Shown here one piece after another: positions 32,077 through 41,844 of a DNA stretch of 64,000 bases (position 1 is its first letter; each line of letters opens with the position of its first letter). The position numbers and the translations under genes are program-made. Below the pieces are notes generated by a model. The model was not told where the DNA came from. It made no database searches and was given only the letters and a program-made list of their open reading frames with translations. The stretch is from a virus, in IMG/VR virus record IMGVR_UViG_3300034121_000527, positions 29,973-93,972 of that record; one strand, 5' to 3'.

Positions 32077-33549
32077 CTACACGCTCATTCCTGAAAGCAT
32101 AGTTACCCCTATATTTCCTTTTCTTAAAACACTAGCTGGGTCTAAGGTAGTAACTATGTTCCCAGAAGCAGCAGCAGAACTTCTCATTTCAAATGCAGTT
32201 ATATCTATGTAGTCTATCCCATCCAATGCCATTACAGTTTTGTATACTTCTGACTTTCTAAGTTGTTTACCAAAATCAGTATTATCAAAATCTAGCAAAC
32301 CATTAATTGCGTTTTTTACATTTGTTTCAACCCAACTTCTCACAAAACCATCAGACACAGTAACAGTTATGTCTATATCTAATCTAACTACAGGGATTGA
32401 AGATACTGCAACTGGGGTGACACCTAACATAGATCTTGGGGTTACAAACGATAATATTGAAGTTCTTAAAGCAGCAGGAACAGCTATTGAGTACCCAGTC
32501 ATTGTTAAGAAATCGCTAGTGTATGGAAGTGCATAAAGGTTTACTGATGCGTTTGCACCTGACGTTGGGGTGTACGTTGCAACAGCTTTATAAACCCCAT
32601 TAACCGATTTAGTAAGATCAGCGTAATCAACAAGAGTTACGGCCCTATCCTGTGTACGCATGTACGAAACAATATTGGTTTTAAGAGTTTCTGCGGTTTC
32701 TCCGTTACTACCACCAGTAGCCGAAGTTGAGCCGTTTATTGTAATGTACGAAGGAGTGCTACTAACAAAACTATTTATTAAATTACTACCAATGTTTCCA
32801 TTTACTCCAGAACTTCTAGTGTAGTTAATTGTAATAGTTGACCCGGATGGAGGAATAAAACCATTTGTACGGTTACCAAAAGTAACACGTACATCACCAG
32901 ACGCAGCCAAAGAAACAACAAACCCTCTAGCATTTTTAGGGATTTCCTGCACAGATGCGTACCTTAACCATAAGGTTTTAACGCCATCCTCAGTCACGTA
33001 CACCGAAGTTGTTTTCATATCTGCGTCTGAATACCCAATAAGGTACGACTGGTTTGGGGCCCCACTTGCTGAAGTAGACAGTACTTCATCAACAATCTTA
33101 GTTCCTTCAAAAAGGTTAACCGCAGCACTAACACTTGGCCCAACTGTAGCATCATCTATATTATAAAAATAATAAATTTTATTGTCTGATACTGCAGAAA
33201 ACTTAGTTCCTGCGGGAATGCTATATGTACTTGCAGAAGAGCTATTTGATATGTAAACAGTTGCCATTGCTGAAGCCCTACCACTAGGTACATACCCAAA
33301 CATATTTGCGTACGCAACAAGGCTTTCTCTTTGTGTAGCAGTACTTATGAAAGATTCACGCCCAGCTCTATCCACATAATAATGTAGGATGTCCCCCATA
33401 TAAGACCATAAGTCCACAAATAACATACCAAAGTCAGAAGGATCACGGTCGGTCCATTCTGGGGACACTTTATTTGCCCTAGTCAATAGGTCTTGACGGA
33501 TGGTTGAGTATGTCCTACTTGCGTAGTTAAATGTTTGTTCAGTTGCCAT
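32077..33549 (-). CDS. Baseplate J-like wedge protein
   Basis: A 490-residue protein with the baseplate J/gp47/T4 gp6 outline: N-terminal VSPEWTDRDPSDFGMLFVDL, a GDILHYYVDRAGRESFISTA helix, then a long beta region beginning SIPAGTKFS, with ATGGSNGETAETLKTNIVSY near residue 270 and a C-terminal LRKSEVYKTVMALDGIDYID. This is the major wedge protein that forms the baseplate iris. Its place between gpI-like and gp25-like genes is the standard order. Confidence 0.9.
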   Translation of the reverse strand: MATEQTFNYASRTYSTIRQDLLTRANKVSPEWTDRDPSDFGMLFVDLWSYMGDILHYYVDRAGRESFISTATQRESLVAYANMFGYVPSGRASAMATVYISNSSSASTYSIPAGTKFSAVSDNKIYYFYNIDDATVGPSVSAAVNLFEGTKIVDEVLSTSASGAPNQSYLIGYSDADMKTTSVYVTEDGVKTLWLRYASVQEIPKNARGFVVSLAASGDVRVTFGNRTNGFIPPSGSTITINYTRSSGVNGNIGSNLINSFVSSTPSYITINGSTSATGGSNGETAETLKTNIVSYMRTQDRAVTLVDYADLTKSVNGVYKAVATYTPTSGANASVNLYALPYTSDFLTMTGYSIAVPAALRTSILSFVTPRSMLGVTPVAVSSIPVVRLDIDITVTVSDGFVRSWVETNVKNAINGLLDFDNTDFGKQLRKSEVYKTVMALDGIDYIDITAFEMRSSAAASGNIVTTLDPASVLRKGNIGVTMLSGMSV

Positions 33550-33557
33550 TTTTCACC

Positions 33558-33956
33558 TTACACAATCGTATCTTCAGTAATTAAACCAGGAACAGCTATC
33601 TTTATATTGCTTCTTTGTACAACGCCCAGAGGGAGACGGTATGTAACGTACACGTTAAGTGTAGGATCAGAGTTTGTTATAGATGAGGCATCAAACCACA
33701 TATCTAGTATAGTCGCATTTTTTATACCATCTTCAAGATCCATTAAAGCATCAATCTTAGCGTCAATTAACATTAGGTCATCTGGGATCTCATTAATTAA
33801 GGATGCAACTGTACTTCCATAACTAGGGTTTAGGATTCTTTCTAGTTTTTGTGTATTTAATACATTCTCTATTTTTTGGTTTATAACAGTAGAAACATCT
33901 TTAGTTGCTGATACTTTTCCACCAACAAAAGTGAAGGGTGTTTTAATTGCTTTCAT
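33558..33956 (-). CDS. gp25/GPW-like baseplate wedge protein
   Basis: A 132-residue protein. The family signature appears as VSTVINQKIENVLNTQKLER, then ILNPSYGSTVASLINEI with the gp25-type RxLxPxxG pattern (here ERILNPSYG), and a closing beta domain. Gp25-like proteins nucleate sheath assembly at the baseplate. They share a lysozyme-like ancestor in name only and have no enzymatic role. It sits directly upstream of the baseplate J gene. Confidence 0.88.
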   Translation of the reverse strand: MKAIKTPFTFVGGKVSATKDVSTVINQKIENVLNTQKLERILNPSYGSTVASLINEIPDDLMLIDAKIDALMDLEDGIKNATILDMWFDASSITNSDPTLNVYVTYRLPLGVVQRSNIKIAVPGLITEDTIV

Positions 33957-33969
33957 AGAATCCTCCTAA

Positions 33970-34206
33970 TTACGCTGTTCTACCATTGATATTGCTTACT
34001 AAATAAACTCTATTAAAGTTTTCTCCCTCAACAGCAACTAGAACTTGGTCACCTTCAGAAGGTGGCCAATCTGCACCAACGTTGGTTGGTCTGTACACAG
34101 ATATAGTTTCATTTGCTCCAAGTATTGAAGGTATTTTTACGTAAACCTCTTGGTCTAGTGACCTAACTACAAGGGCTCTATGAAGAGTTATGTCTGAACT
34201 AGGCAT
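33970..34206 (-). CDS. Small OB-fold baseplate protein (gpV/gp5-like)
   Basis: A 78-residue, almost all-beta protein. The segment VYVKIPSILGANETISVY, then GDQVLVAVEGENFNRVYLV matches the OB-fold part of spike/gpV proteins, which sits on the hub. It has no lysozyme domain and no long beta-helix. The spike tip may be elsewhere. It overlaps the start of the hub gene. Confidence 0.6.
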   Translation of the reverse strand: MPSSDITLHRALVVRSLDQEVYVKIPSILGANETISVYRPTNVGADWPPSEGDQVLVAVEGENFNRVYLVSNINGRTA

Positions 34207-35359
34207 ATTCTACCGACCTCATTGTGGGTGTTACCCATTTACCATCCATAAGTTTAGCCTCCAGTGGTGTAGAAAAAGCGGTTACTTTAGAAGCACTCGG
34301 TAACTCTTCAAATTTAGTGTCTTTTGATATAACTAAGTCTGTAACATAGTTTGCCGATTTAACAGAATGCTTAACCTCAGTGATATACCACACACCATCA
34401 AACTCAGAGGAGTACCCACGCAAGTCTATAATGCCTCCTGGCACAGCACCAGCTCCATACATAACTTTCATATTTGCATTGTATATAGGACTATACTTAT
34501 CTTGAGAATCTACTATTCTTAAACCCTCTTCTAAAGATGCCGCAGAATAATAAAGAGGTTTTTTAAAAAGGTTAGTTAAAGAACTTACCCCTGGAGTAAA
34601 CTCAGTTCCATCAGAAGTAACCGTGTGTACACTGCTTTGGTTATCCAATACAGTAATAACAGACTTACTAGCATTAGCACTTGAGGATATACGACCAAGT
34701 GTTGCTTCAAAATTTAAAACAGAAAATGGTTGGTTAGACTGAAGTTTATTACTGGTTAGGGCTCTATGGTAAGAAGGGAATCTTCCAAATGCTTTTAACC
34801 TATCCCAAATGTGTATGTGAGTTCCATGTACATTAAAAGAATACCCAAAAGTTTTGCACACTTTGTTTAAAAATGCCCAATCGCTTTCCATAGATTGCAC
34901 TAGTCTTACTGGCCTATACGAATCTTTTGGGTAGTCAATACTAAAACGATGACGATTAGCTATCTCAGTTACAACATTTTCCAAAGTAGGATAATCCCAA
35001 ACTTTTGAGTTTATTTCTTTCATGACATATGATGCCCCAAGACAATACAACCTAGCTAATTGTATAGGGCTATCATTAACTAGCCCATCTCTGTTATGTG
35101 TAACAGGTTCAGTGTACGAAACATATCCATTAAACGTCTGACTTCTACCAGGCGAAGACCCAACAGAAAACTGAACTGGAGAACCAATGTAGTCTGTTAA
35201 CGCCAATGGGGGGATACCAGCCATAGTAACTACTAGAATATCATGTTTGTTTTCTGACAAAGTTAGTTCGTATTCTGTTAAAGAACTATACATAACTGGA
35301 GATCCAAAAAGAACAAAGGTGCAATCTCCAGCAAGAGAATTTGAAGAGGCTGTTATCAT
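34199..35359 (-). CDS. Baseplate hub protein (gp27/gpD-like)
   Basis: A 386-residue protein. The NGYVSYTEPVTHNRDG region, YCLGASYVMKEINSKVWDYP, then RPVRLVQSMESDWAFLNKVC is the pattern of late control gene D/gp27-type hub proteins, which form the trimeric centre of the baseplate. The C-terminus (GGIIDLRGYSSEFDGVWYIT) is typical of the tube-like barrel. The start overlaps the LysM gene as ATGA. Confidence 0.82.
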   Translation of the reverse strand: MITASSNSLAGDCTFVLFGSPVMYSSLTEYELTLSENKHDILVVTMAGIPPLALTDYIGSPVQFSVGSSPGRSQTFNGYVSYTEPVTHNRDGLVNDSPIQLARLYCLGASYVMKEINSKVWDYPTLENVVTEIANRHRFSIDYPKDSYRPVRLVQSMESDWAFLNKVCKTFGYSFNVHGTHIHIWDRLKAFGRFPSYHRALTSNKLQSNQPFSVLNFEATLGRISSSANASKSVITVLDNQSSVHTVTSDGTEFTPGVSSLTNLFKKPLYYSAASLEEGLRIVDSQDKYSPIYNANMKVMYGAGAVPGGIIDLRGYSSEFDGVWYITEVKHSVKSANYVTDLVISKDTKFEELPSASKVTAFSTPLEAKLMDGKWVTPTMRSVEYA

Positions 35360-35601
35360 GTGGGTATCCGTAAGGAGGTACCAACAGGTATACGATCAGG
35401 CCATTGTACTTGTGGATTAATATCTGCAATTTCCCAGTATCTGGTTTGGTCATTTAGGAAGCGTATACTGAGTGACATAAACGTATCCCCCTGTTGAGAT
35501 GTATACACAACATATTGACTACTAGCGAATCTTGTCCTAGAGGCAGTCTGACCAGAAGCATCCAGGCTATATCTGTCTGTTGATAGGTACTGAGTTTTCA
35601 T
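35356..35601 (-). CDS. LysM-domain baseplate protein (gpX/gp53-like)
   Basis: An 81-residue protein. Residues about 30-80 are a LysM domain: VVYTSQQGDTFMSLSIRF, YWEIADINPQVQWPDRIPVG and TSLRIPT. Such short LysM proteins lie between tube-adaptor and hub genes in many contractile systems and staple the wedges to the hub. The preceding gene overlaps by four bases. Confidence 0.88.
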   Translation of the reverse strand: MKTQYLSTDRYSLDASGQTASRTRFASSQYVVYTSQQGDTFMSLSIRFLNDQTRYWEIADINPQVQWPDRIPVGTSLRIPT

Positions 35602-37850
35602 GATACCGTTCCAATTGGTCCATACAAAAGACCTTGTGCAGATGGGTAAACTTGTCTAGCTGATGCTACATATTTGGTAGTTGATCCTTGTAACACATCA
35701 GCCACTCTAGTGGTAACTAATGAAAACGGAACAGTTCCAGCATTAGCTACAGTTAGTACTTTTATTTCTAAAGATGTTTCAGTAACTACCACAAAGTATC
35801 TATTATTTAAATCATGTACAGTTCTAGCTACTGATAACAATGAGTCCGGTAGTGCACTATAAGTTCCCGCTGGAAAGGTACTGGAACCATAAGTAACATT
35901 AGTCCCATCAACAGCACTATCCCATCTTGGGTTAGTGTTTTCTTGAGAAGAACCAGGGGTAGCACGATATAATTTTGTTAATTGTGCTGTGTCATTAACT
36001 TTTTGAGTAGAAGTACCAGTTAAACCACTCACATACGTAGTAATAGAACTAACTACAGAACTAAAAGCAGAAACATTAGAACTGTTAGTAGTTGCTGGGG
36101 TAATAGGGTTGGCAGCTTGATTAGAATCATTAAAAAAGTTGTCATTAGGAGAGTTTGCAGATAGCAAGAAATCATGGGGACCATCTGCAAAATCTTCCCA
36201 TGCTTCCTTACTAGCAATGTCGGCCCCAACAAAGTAATTACCAAGTAGCTTCACTCCTGTTGGGTAATCATTTGTACCTGGGTAAGCACCAGGCGTTACA
36301 CCAAGTTTGTTTACTTTAAAAGCAGTAGCTGCTGCACTTGTAGAAAATGGTCCGTATATTCTTGCACCTATATTTATTTTGATATTTGGTGTTTCTTTGT
36401 CGTACTCTTCAAACACTTTTTTAGATATTTCATCTTTTTCTGCTTTACTACTAACAAGTGTAACTGTCAAACCCGGCATAAAGTTTGGGGTGGTAGTTGG
36501 GCTAACATAAGATATACGATATGAAGGATCATAGTCTAATGTGGGGTCTTTTACAAGAGTAGATTCATTTACAATGTAAGGACGTCTATACCAAAAGTTT
36601 TTAGTTCCATAAAGCCATATTGGTTGGTAAATAAGACCTGAGTCAGCTTTGTTACTACCTTCTTTGTTACTACCAGTACTTAATGCCCATTCTGAAGTTG
36701 CTTCAGAGATATCACTAAGAATTCTTTTGTCACTGCTATACCCAACATTTATTGCTGTTAAATTTTTAGCAAGAATTTTTGTAATCTCAAAATTTGAAGA
36801 ATCTGCAAGCTGCTGTCCATCCGTGTTTGCGGCAGCAGTATCTGCAAGCTGTTGAGAAATAAATGTTTTGTTTTTTGCAAAGCCAATATAAACTGCTTGC
36901 ATTTGTAAAAACACTTTGCATTGTATTGGAATCATTTTTGCACTAAACTTTGTAAATAAAACTCGGGTGTTCATCACAAACCCATCAACCATAAACATTG
37001 GAGAAAATATAACTCGACATGGTTGTGGTATTAGAAAAGCGGAGTTTCCAACATTTATATTAGACATAAAACTCAAATTTGTTGAAGCAGTACTAGATGG
37101 GTCATTTATGTCGTTTATAAAATCTGCTAAACTTTGCGAGTTACTATCTACTGTAATATCATCACCTTCGCCAGTGGTCACACCATTATATCTAGTTGTA
37201 CCATCACTTGAATCTACTTGGATGTTTAACTCAGAGTAGTTTTTACTTGCGTAGTACGCAATGTCTGATCTAGTTTTATCTTCTTGAGCTTTCATTAACT
37301 CTGCGCTTAACCCTTGCCCAATTATTGAATACAATACTCTTAAGTCATGAAAAACACCTACAGTTTGGGGTGAATCCTGATCAGGTACTTGTGAGTTACC
37401 TTCTTTAGTAAATAGAGAAACAGCACTATTAACTTCTGTAGTTCTATCAAAAATTAATTCAAAAGCAAACGAAGCGTTTCCAGCCATAGGCTGGGTAAGT
37501 TGCTTAGGGTCTTGAAGTATTGGTAAGTACATATCCTTACGTGCTTCAATCATATGCTCAATATCCTGAGGGTTAAATTGGAACCTACAGCGCATGTTTG
37601 GGAACATTGCTCGACCTTCACCTTGGTCAGTTATGAGGTTTCGTATAAATCCACGGGTCAATCTTGTTGTGTGGTTAGTAGTATCAAAGGTACTATCAAC
37701 ACTTACAGAACCTGTGCGTACAAGGTTTGGATTAAAAGCAAAGTCTTTGTTAATTACATCATTTTTTTTATCACCAGCACCTCTAGCAGTACCCGGTGAA
37801 GTTTGATCTAGAAAATCATATAAATCAGGGTAATTTTTATACGAGGCCAT
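35598..37850 (-). CDS. Large baseplate/tube-adaptor protein
   Basis: A 750-residue protein. Residues about 85-130 show RCRFQFNPQDIEHMIEARKD and later FAFELIFDRTTEVN, the pattern of tail-tube-to-baseplate adaptor proteins with an early FxxNPxxI segment that usually precede LysM/hub genes. The rest has many beta strands and disordered Thr/Ser stretches (for example 600-660). The fold of the C-terminal 350 residues is not recognised. It overlaps the tape measure stop as TAATG and the LysM start, so it is coupled to both. It is much longer than the usual adaptor, so it may carry extra surface domains. Confidence 0.7.
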   Translation of the reverse strand: MASYKNYPDLYDFLDQTSPGTARGAGDKKNDVINKDFAFNPNLVRTGSVSVDSTFDTTNHTTRLTRGFIRNLITDQGEGRAMFPNMRCRFQFNPQDIEHMIEARKDMYLPILQDPKQLTQPMAGNASFAFELIFDRTTEVNSAVSLFTKEGNSQVPDQDSPQTVGVFHDLRVLYSIIGQGLSAELMKAQEDKTRSDIAYYASKNYSELNIQVDSSDGTTRYNGVTTGEGDDITVDSNSQSLADFINDINDPSSTASTNLSFMSNINVGNSAFLIPQPCRVIFSPMFMVDGFVMNTRVLFTKFSAKMIPIQCKVFLQMQAVYIGFAKNKTFISQQLADTAAANTDGQQLADSSNFEITKILAKNLTAINVGYSSDKRILSDISEATSEWALSTGSNKEGSNKADSGLIYQPIWLYGTKNFWYRRPYIVNESTLVKDPTLDYDPSYRISYVSPTTTPNFMPGLTVTLVSSKAEKDEISKKVFEEYDKETPNIKINIGARIYGPFSTSAAATAFKVNKLGVTPGAYPGTNDYPTGVKLLGNYFVGADIASKEAWEDFADGPHDFLLSANSPNDNFFNDSNQAANPITPATTNSSNVSAFSSVVSSITTYVSGLTGTSTQKVNDTAQLTKLYRATPGSSQENTNPRWDSAVDGTNVTYGSSTFPAGTYSALPDSLLSVARTVHDLNNRYFVVVTETSLEIKVLTVANAGTVPFSLVTTRVADVLQGSTTKYVASARQVYPSAQGLLYGPIGTVS

Positions 37851-40800
37851 TACATACTCCTAATTTTATTAATGTTGGTTTCTTGCTCTATTAACTTAGC
37901 TATGCGCTTAGCCATTGTTCTTAAATCATATTCACTAACTGATCCACCGGCCCCAGATGAGGTCATGTTTATAACTGGGGCAATCGTGATAGTACTACCT
38001 TCATGTACAGTAGTTCCTCCAAGAGACCCCACTCCTGATGTGATCATAGGAGCAGAAGGTATGTTCATAGGAGATACTTCTGGCTGTGGGTCACCAGTAT
38101 ACCCAATGGCAGCTAACCCATAAGAACCATAGTTACGTTCTAACCCCGTGGCGTCTTTGCTAGCTACTGCGTTGTTATACTCTTTAACAACACCATCAAT
38201 CATGGACAATAGCCCTTTACTAGTTGCGCCCCTACCTCTACTCGCTACTGATTTAAAATCCTCAATAGAGGGGTTTGGTTGCATCATAACTTTCATTAAA
38301 CCTTGTTCATTCTTTAACATATGGTACAAAGTATAATTAAGGCCTTGTTCAAGAGTGTCAAAGTTTTGAACAGGGTAGTTACCATTTTGGTTGTAATTAG
38401 TCTCAGTTCTGTCAAGCCCATCAAGAGTACGACGGTTGTTACCAGAAACTACGTTGAAGGGGTTGTACATACCTCCTCCACCTTCTTTTTTAGTCCAAGC
38501 CCTCAACCACATCAACTTCTCTGGAGTTATGTTTGTTCCAAGTCTCTTTAAAAACTTTTCTGAAAATACGCTAGTGTCAACGCCAAAGCCTGGGTTAATA
38601 TTTTGATTCCATTGGACTCCGCGGCCTCTAGCATTCTTTGAAGCTTCTTCTAGAGAAAGACCCGTTTCTCCCAGGAATTTAGCTACATTCATATTCTTGG
38701 TCCAAGAAAGTTGCACGTGGTGGTCTTCCCCTTCACCAGTAGCCAGTCCAAATCTATACAAGTTTTGTTTAACCCATGCTTTAACTTTGGGGTCAGATAG
38801 GTCTAAGTCAGCCGCCATACCAATTTCGTGAAGGGATTCACCAGGAGCAGCAGCTGGTGGGTTGCGATCACCTGGTTTTTTCTTATATTTCTTACCATTC
38901 CAATTTACTACTTGTCGGGTTTTACCATCGTATGCATCTACAAAAGTTGATTCGCCATTAACAACTTCTGTGTAACGGTCAGTAAACATTTTAGCCTGTT
39001 GATAAAAGTCTCTGCGTCCACCACCTGGGCTTAACTTCAAGTCTAATCCAGCTTCTTCATAAGCTTTTGTTGCCATGTTTTCTACTGACGCTTTGAGCGC
39101 TGGGTTTAAGTTTTCACTTGCAAACTTGTTTGTAGTAGCCATTTTAATTTCTTTTTGATTACTACCAACCGTTCTTTCATCAACCAATAGTCCTAACATT
39201 GACTTGGGGTCAAACCCCTGAGGAAAGAAGAAGTCCTTACTCTGAGGAACAGCTGGGTCAATAGCAAGAGGGTTAGAGGGGGTAACATTTGGGTTGCTTT
39301 TACCGGACGTTGAGGGGGGTGTACTAGCAAACCCATAGAACCCAGACTTTCTAGAAAAGGGGCTTGACTCGTCTAGAACAGGGTCACCAGCTAACGCCAT
39401 TCCACCAGCCATCATTCCAAAACCAAGTGGTGCTCCGACACCAGATGCCACCAAAGCTGCTCCTCCTAGACCTAACACACCCCCAAGTAACTTTTGGCCA
39501 ATGCGGCTACCGGTTCTTGCACCAATAATGTCTTTAAGTGCATGCTCAAACTTTCCTAGTGCATCAGTTACACGTTGTGTTTGACGCTCTAGTTTAGCGT
39601 AAGAGCCAGCTTGGTCTCTGTAGAACTGTTCGTCTCTTTTTCCACGTCTACGTTCAGTTTCTTCTGCTTCCATAGCAAAAGTGTCATCAATACCCATACG
39701 CTTACGATCTTCTTCTTTTGTTGGATCGTACATTCCTTTGCCACCCTTACCCCTAAAGGCAACATTAGATTGGGCGTATTGGATTACTTGATCTTGCAAA
39801 TCCCCAGATACACCCATAGAGGACAAGGTTGCTCTGGTGACAGATCCAGGAGCTGAGGCGGTTTTTGCAAGACCTGGATCATTTAACCCAGCTTTTCTAG
39901 CAATATTTTGGATGATATCTTTAGTGCTATTCTGTTTTCCGCCTGGACCAATAAGGCTCATACCAGTCATCATAAACATCTTGTTTACTGTTTCCGGAGC
40001 AGCAAGGTTTTCGATAATACTGGATGCGCCTTCTGCTCCCATAGAGAAGCCACTAATAGTTCTCATCATCTCAACACTTGATGCCTGTTGGGCAGCATTG
40101 ATGCCTGTACGGGCCTGTAGTGACATCAATTGGTTAATACCATTAGTACCAAGCTTATAGTCAGTTAAAGGCATTCTAAGGTTGTTCATTACCTGACCTT
40201 GGCTCATGCCTGTTAACTGCTGCATCTGGAGAGTAGACCTATCCGCATTAAGGGCGTAATCTCTTCCAGCCTCTACACGATTATCAATAGCTTGAATTCC
40301 TACTTTTGCTAGGGTACCAGCCATACTTGCAAAGTTACCAGCTTTTGAAAAACCACCACCAAATAGTTGCTGGCTTCCACCTATAGCCCCACTGCCACCT
40401 TTAAAGCTTTCATAGCCAGGGGCAGAAGTAACACCCCCTGCTATTCTTTGAAAGAACCCTCCACCACCACCACCACTAACACCACCGCCTTGATTTTGTG
40501 CCAAGGCGTTTTGTCCCGATAAGGCAGCGGATACAGCGTCAGGAGCAGGCTGAATATTAGGGGATTTACCAGGATTGGTACCTACAGTTTTAGTACCAGC
40601 TGCTTGAGTAGTTGAGCCACTAGAGTATTGACCACCTTGAGCACCAGCCTGATGTACTTGATAAAAAGCTCCCGTAAGATCAAACTTTTCAGCCATCTCC
40701 TTGAGAAGGTCTCTGGCGTTCTTTAGCTCATTAGACAGCTCTTTAGCCTCTAACTTAATTGCCTTTATACCATCTTTAAGGTTACGAAGAGACGCAAGAT

Positions 40801-40879
40801 CAGCGTTAATACCAACAGAAGCAGAGACCATTCCTCCTGCTTCTTTGGAAACTGATTTGTTAATTTCATCTTCGGTCAT
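37850..40879 (-). CDS. Tape measure protein with M15 peptidase and second lytic-like domain
   Basis: A 1,009-residue protein. Residues 1-60 form a coiled coil (LRNLKDGIKAIKLEAKELSN). Residues about 130-480 are Gly/Ala-rich, with a hydrophobic GVLGLGGAALVASGVGAPLG region typical of tape measures. Residues about 615-735 hold a VanY-type M15 domain: ESLHEIGMAADLD near 680 with the SxHxxGxAxD motif, and EDHHVQLSW near 715 with HxH. Residues about 790-915 (TKKEGGGGMYNPFN, then FDTLEQGLNYTLYHML) look like a second wall-degrading or structural domain. Wall digestion during DNA injection is a known use. The gene lies after the tail assembly chaperone as usual. Confidence 0.85.
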   Translation of the reverse strand: MTEDEINKSVSKEAGGMVSASVGINADLASLRNLKDGIKAIKLEAKELSNELKNARDLLKEMAEKFDLTGAFYQVHQAGAQGGQYSSGSTTQAAGTKTVGTNPGKSPNIQPAPDAVSAALSGQNALAQNQGGGVSGGGGGGFFQRIAGGVTSAPGYESFKGGSGAIGGSQQLFGGGFSKAGNFASMAGTLAKVGIQAIDNRVEAGRDYALNADRSTLQMQQLTGMSQGQVMNNLRMPLTDYKLGTNGINQLMSLQARTGINAAQQASSVEMMRTISGFSMGAEGASSIIENLAAPETVNKMFMMTGMSLIGPGGKQNSTKDIIQNIARKAGLNDPGLAKTASAPGSVTRATLSSMGVSGDLQDQVIQYAQSNVAFRGKGGKGMYDPTKEEDRKRMGIDDTFAMEAEETERRRGKRDEQFYRDQAGSYAKLERQTQRVTDALGKFEHALKDIIGARTGSRIGQKLLGGVLGLGGAALVASGVGAPLGFGMMAGGMALAGDPVLDESSPFSRKSGFYGFASTPPSTSGKSNPNVTPSNPLAIDPAVPQSKDFFFPQGFDPKSMLGLLVDERTVGSNQKEIKMATTNKFASENLNPALKASVENMATKAYEEAGLDLKLSPGGGRRDFYQQAKMFTDRYTEVVNGESTFVDAYDGKTRQVVNWNGKKYKKKPGDRNPPAAAPGESLHEIGMAADLDLSDPKVKAWVKQNLYRFGLATGEGEDHHVQLSWTKNMNVAKFLGETGLSLEEASKNARGRGVQWNQNINPGFGVDTSVFSEKFLKRLGTNITPEKLMWLRAWTKKEGGGGMYNPFNVVSGNNRRTLDGLDRTETNYNQNGNYPVQNFDTLEQGLNYTLYHMLKNEQGLMKVMMQPNPSIEDFKSVASRGRGATSKGLLSMIDGVVKEYNNAVASKDATGLERNYGSYGLAAIGYTGDPQPEVSPMNIPSAPMITSGVGSLGGTTVHEGSTITIAPVINMTSSGAGGSVSEYDLRTMAKRIAKLIEQETNINKIRSM

Positions 40880-41052
40880 TAGCTACTGCCTCCATCGGAT
40901 ATTCTCCATTTAGCCATACGGAACCAAAAGTCTCTTTGGCGTATTGTCATACTCCGTATATCATCTAAACTAAACCCTTTGTAAACAGTAGCTACGCCTT
41001 CGTATTCCCAGTATATACTTTTTAGGTCAGGCAAGTAGAAGGGATACCCAGT
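40879..41052 (-). CDS. Frame-shifted C-terminal part of the tail assembly chaperone
   Basis: A reading frame in the +1 frame relative to the chaperone gene runs open from 41052 to TAA at 40881-40879, giving up to 57 codons with GYPFYLPDLKSIYWEYEG, then SLDDIRSMTIRQRDFW and MAKWRIS. It has no convincing start codon or ribosome binding site of its own, only an internal ATG at 40950 with a poor upstream. The tape measure starts at the TAATG junction. The place, between chaperone and tape measure, is where tail phages make a G-GT type fusion by translational slippage. Here the shift would be +1 or -2. No classic slippery heptamer is obvious. Confidence 0.55.
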   Translation of the reverse strand, partial: TGYPFYLPDLKSIYWEYEGVATVYKGFSLDDIRSMTIRQRDFWFRMAKWRISDGGSS

Positions 41053-41821
41053 CTACATTTATCACAATATCAGCGCCACAAGTAGCGCACTGGGTATTCA
41101 CCTCCCCAAGCTTGGGTCCTACTTTGGGACCTAAAATTGCTGAGAGAATAGTATTACGATCTTGAAGGCCAAGGTTTTTGGCCCACTCTTCACTATACAA
41201 GCTATCCTTGTGGTCTTTCCAAACTACACAACGACTAATCAGCAAAGTACTTTGCTGAGCAGTGCTTTCACCCTTTGACATAGCAATATTATCTGATCCT
41301 ACAGGGAGTTTAAACTTCATTACTTCACCACTTTTAAGAGTGACGTTGAAAGGTTCACGTAAGTTAAACGTGGTCTTTTGAATTGGGAAATCTTCTTCAA
41401 TGTTGATAGTTACATCATTTGATGTTTTACAAGCACTACATGGGTACTTGAAGGTACGCTCTGGGCCGTAAGTTGCTCTTAGTATAGCAACCAACAAAGT
41501 GTCTCTATCACCTGTAATCAACTCTTCAATGACACTCTTGTTGTTCTTAACAAGAGTGTCACCAATACGAACAGTCGCACGGCTAACTAAGGTACCAACG
41601 TACATTGCATACGTAATATTCTTGTTACCTTCTAATGATGCTAAGAACTCCTCATCCTTACCATTGAGCTCTCTAACCTCTGCTGTAGTCTGCCATTGAC
41701 CCGTAATAGGGTTAAGCAACCCTCTTTGCAATTCCACAATTACCGATTCTGGGGCAGCAATAACAGGGGCTGGTTCTTTGAACATTTCGTCCATAGACTC
41801 CACTTCAATTGTATTACTCAT
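41027..41821 (-). CDS. Tail assembly chaperone (gpG / T4 gp26-like)
   Basis: A 264-residue protein. Two Cys pairs (CSACK near 130 and CATCGAD near 245) read as a zinc ribbon split by the rest of the fold, as in the T4 gp26/gp51-type baseplate chaperones. The middle has VTLKSGEVMKFKLPVGSDN. The frame ends VDWVSLLLA, but the other frame continues DW then GYPFYL, which matches the hydrophobic end seen in homologues. The gene is between the tail tube gene and the tape measure gene. Confidence 0.7.
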   Translation of the reverse strand: MSNTIEVESMDEMFKEPAPVIAAPESVIVELQRGLLNPITGQWQTTAEVRELNGKDEEFLASLEGNKNITYAMYVGTLVSRATVRIGDTLVKNNKSVIEELITGDRDTLLVAILRATYGPERTFKYPCSACKTSNDVTINIEEDFPIQKTTFNLREPFNVTLKSGEVMKFKLPVGSDNIAMSKGESTAQQSTLLISRCVVWKDHKDSLYSEEWAKNLGLQDRNTILSAILGPKVGPKLGEVNTQCATCGADIVINVDWVSLLLA

Positions 41822-41844
41822 TGTTTACTCCTTGTATGTTTGGT

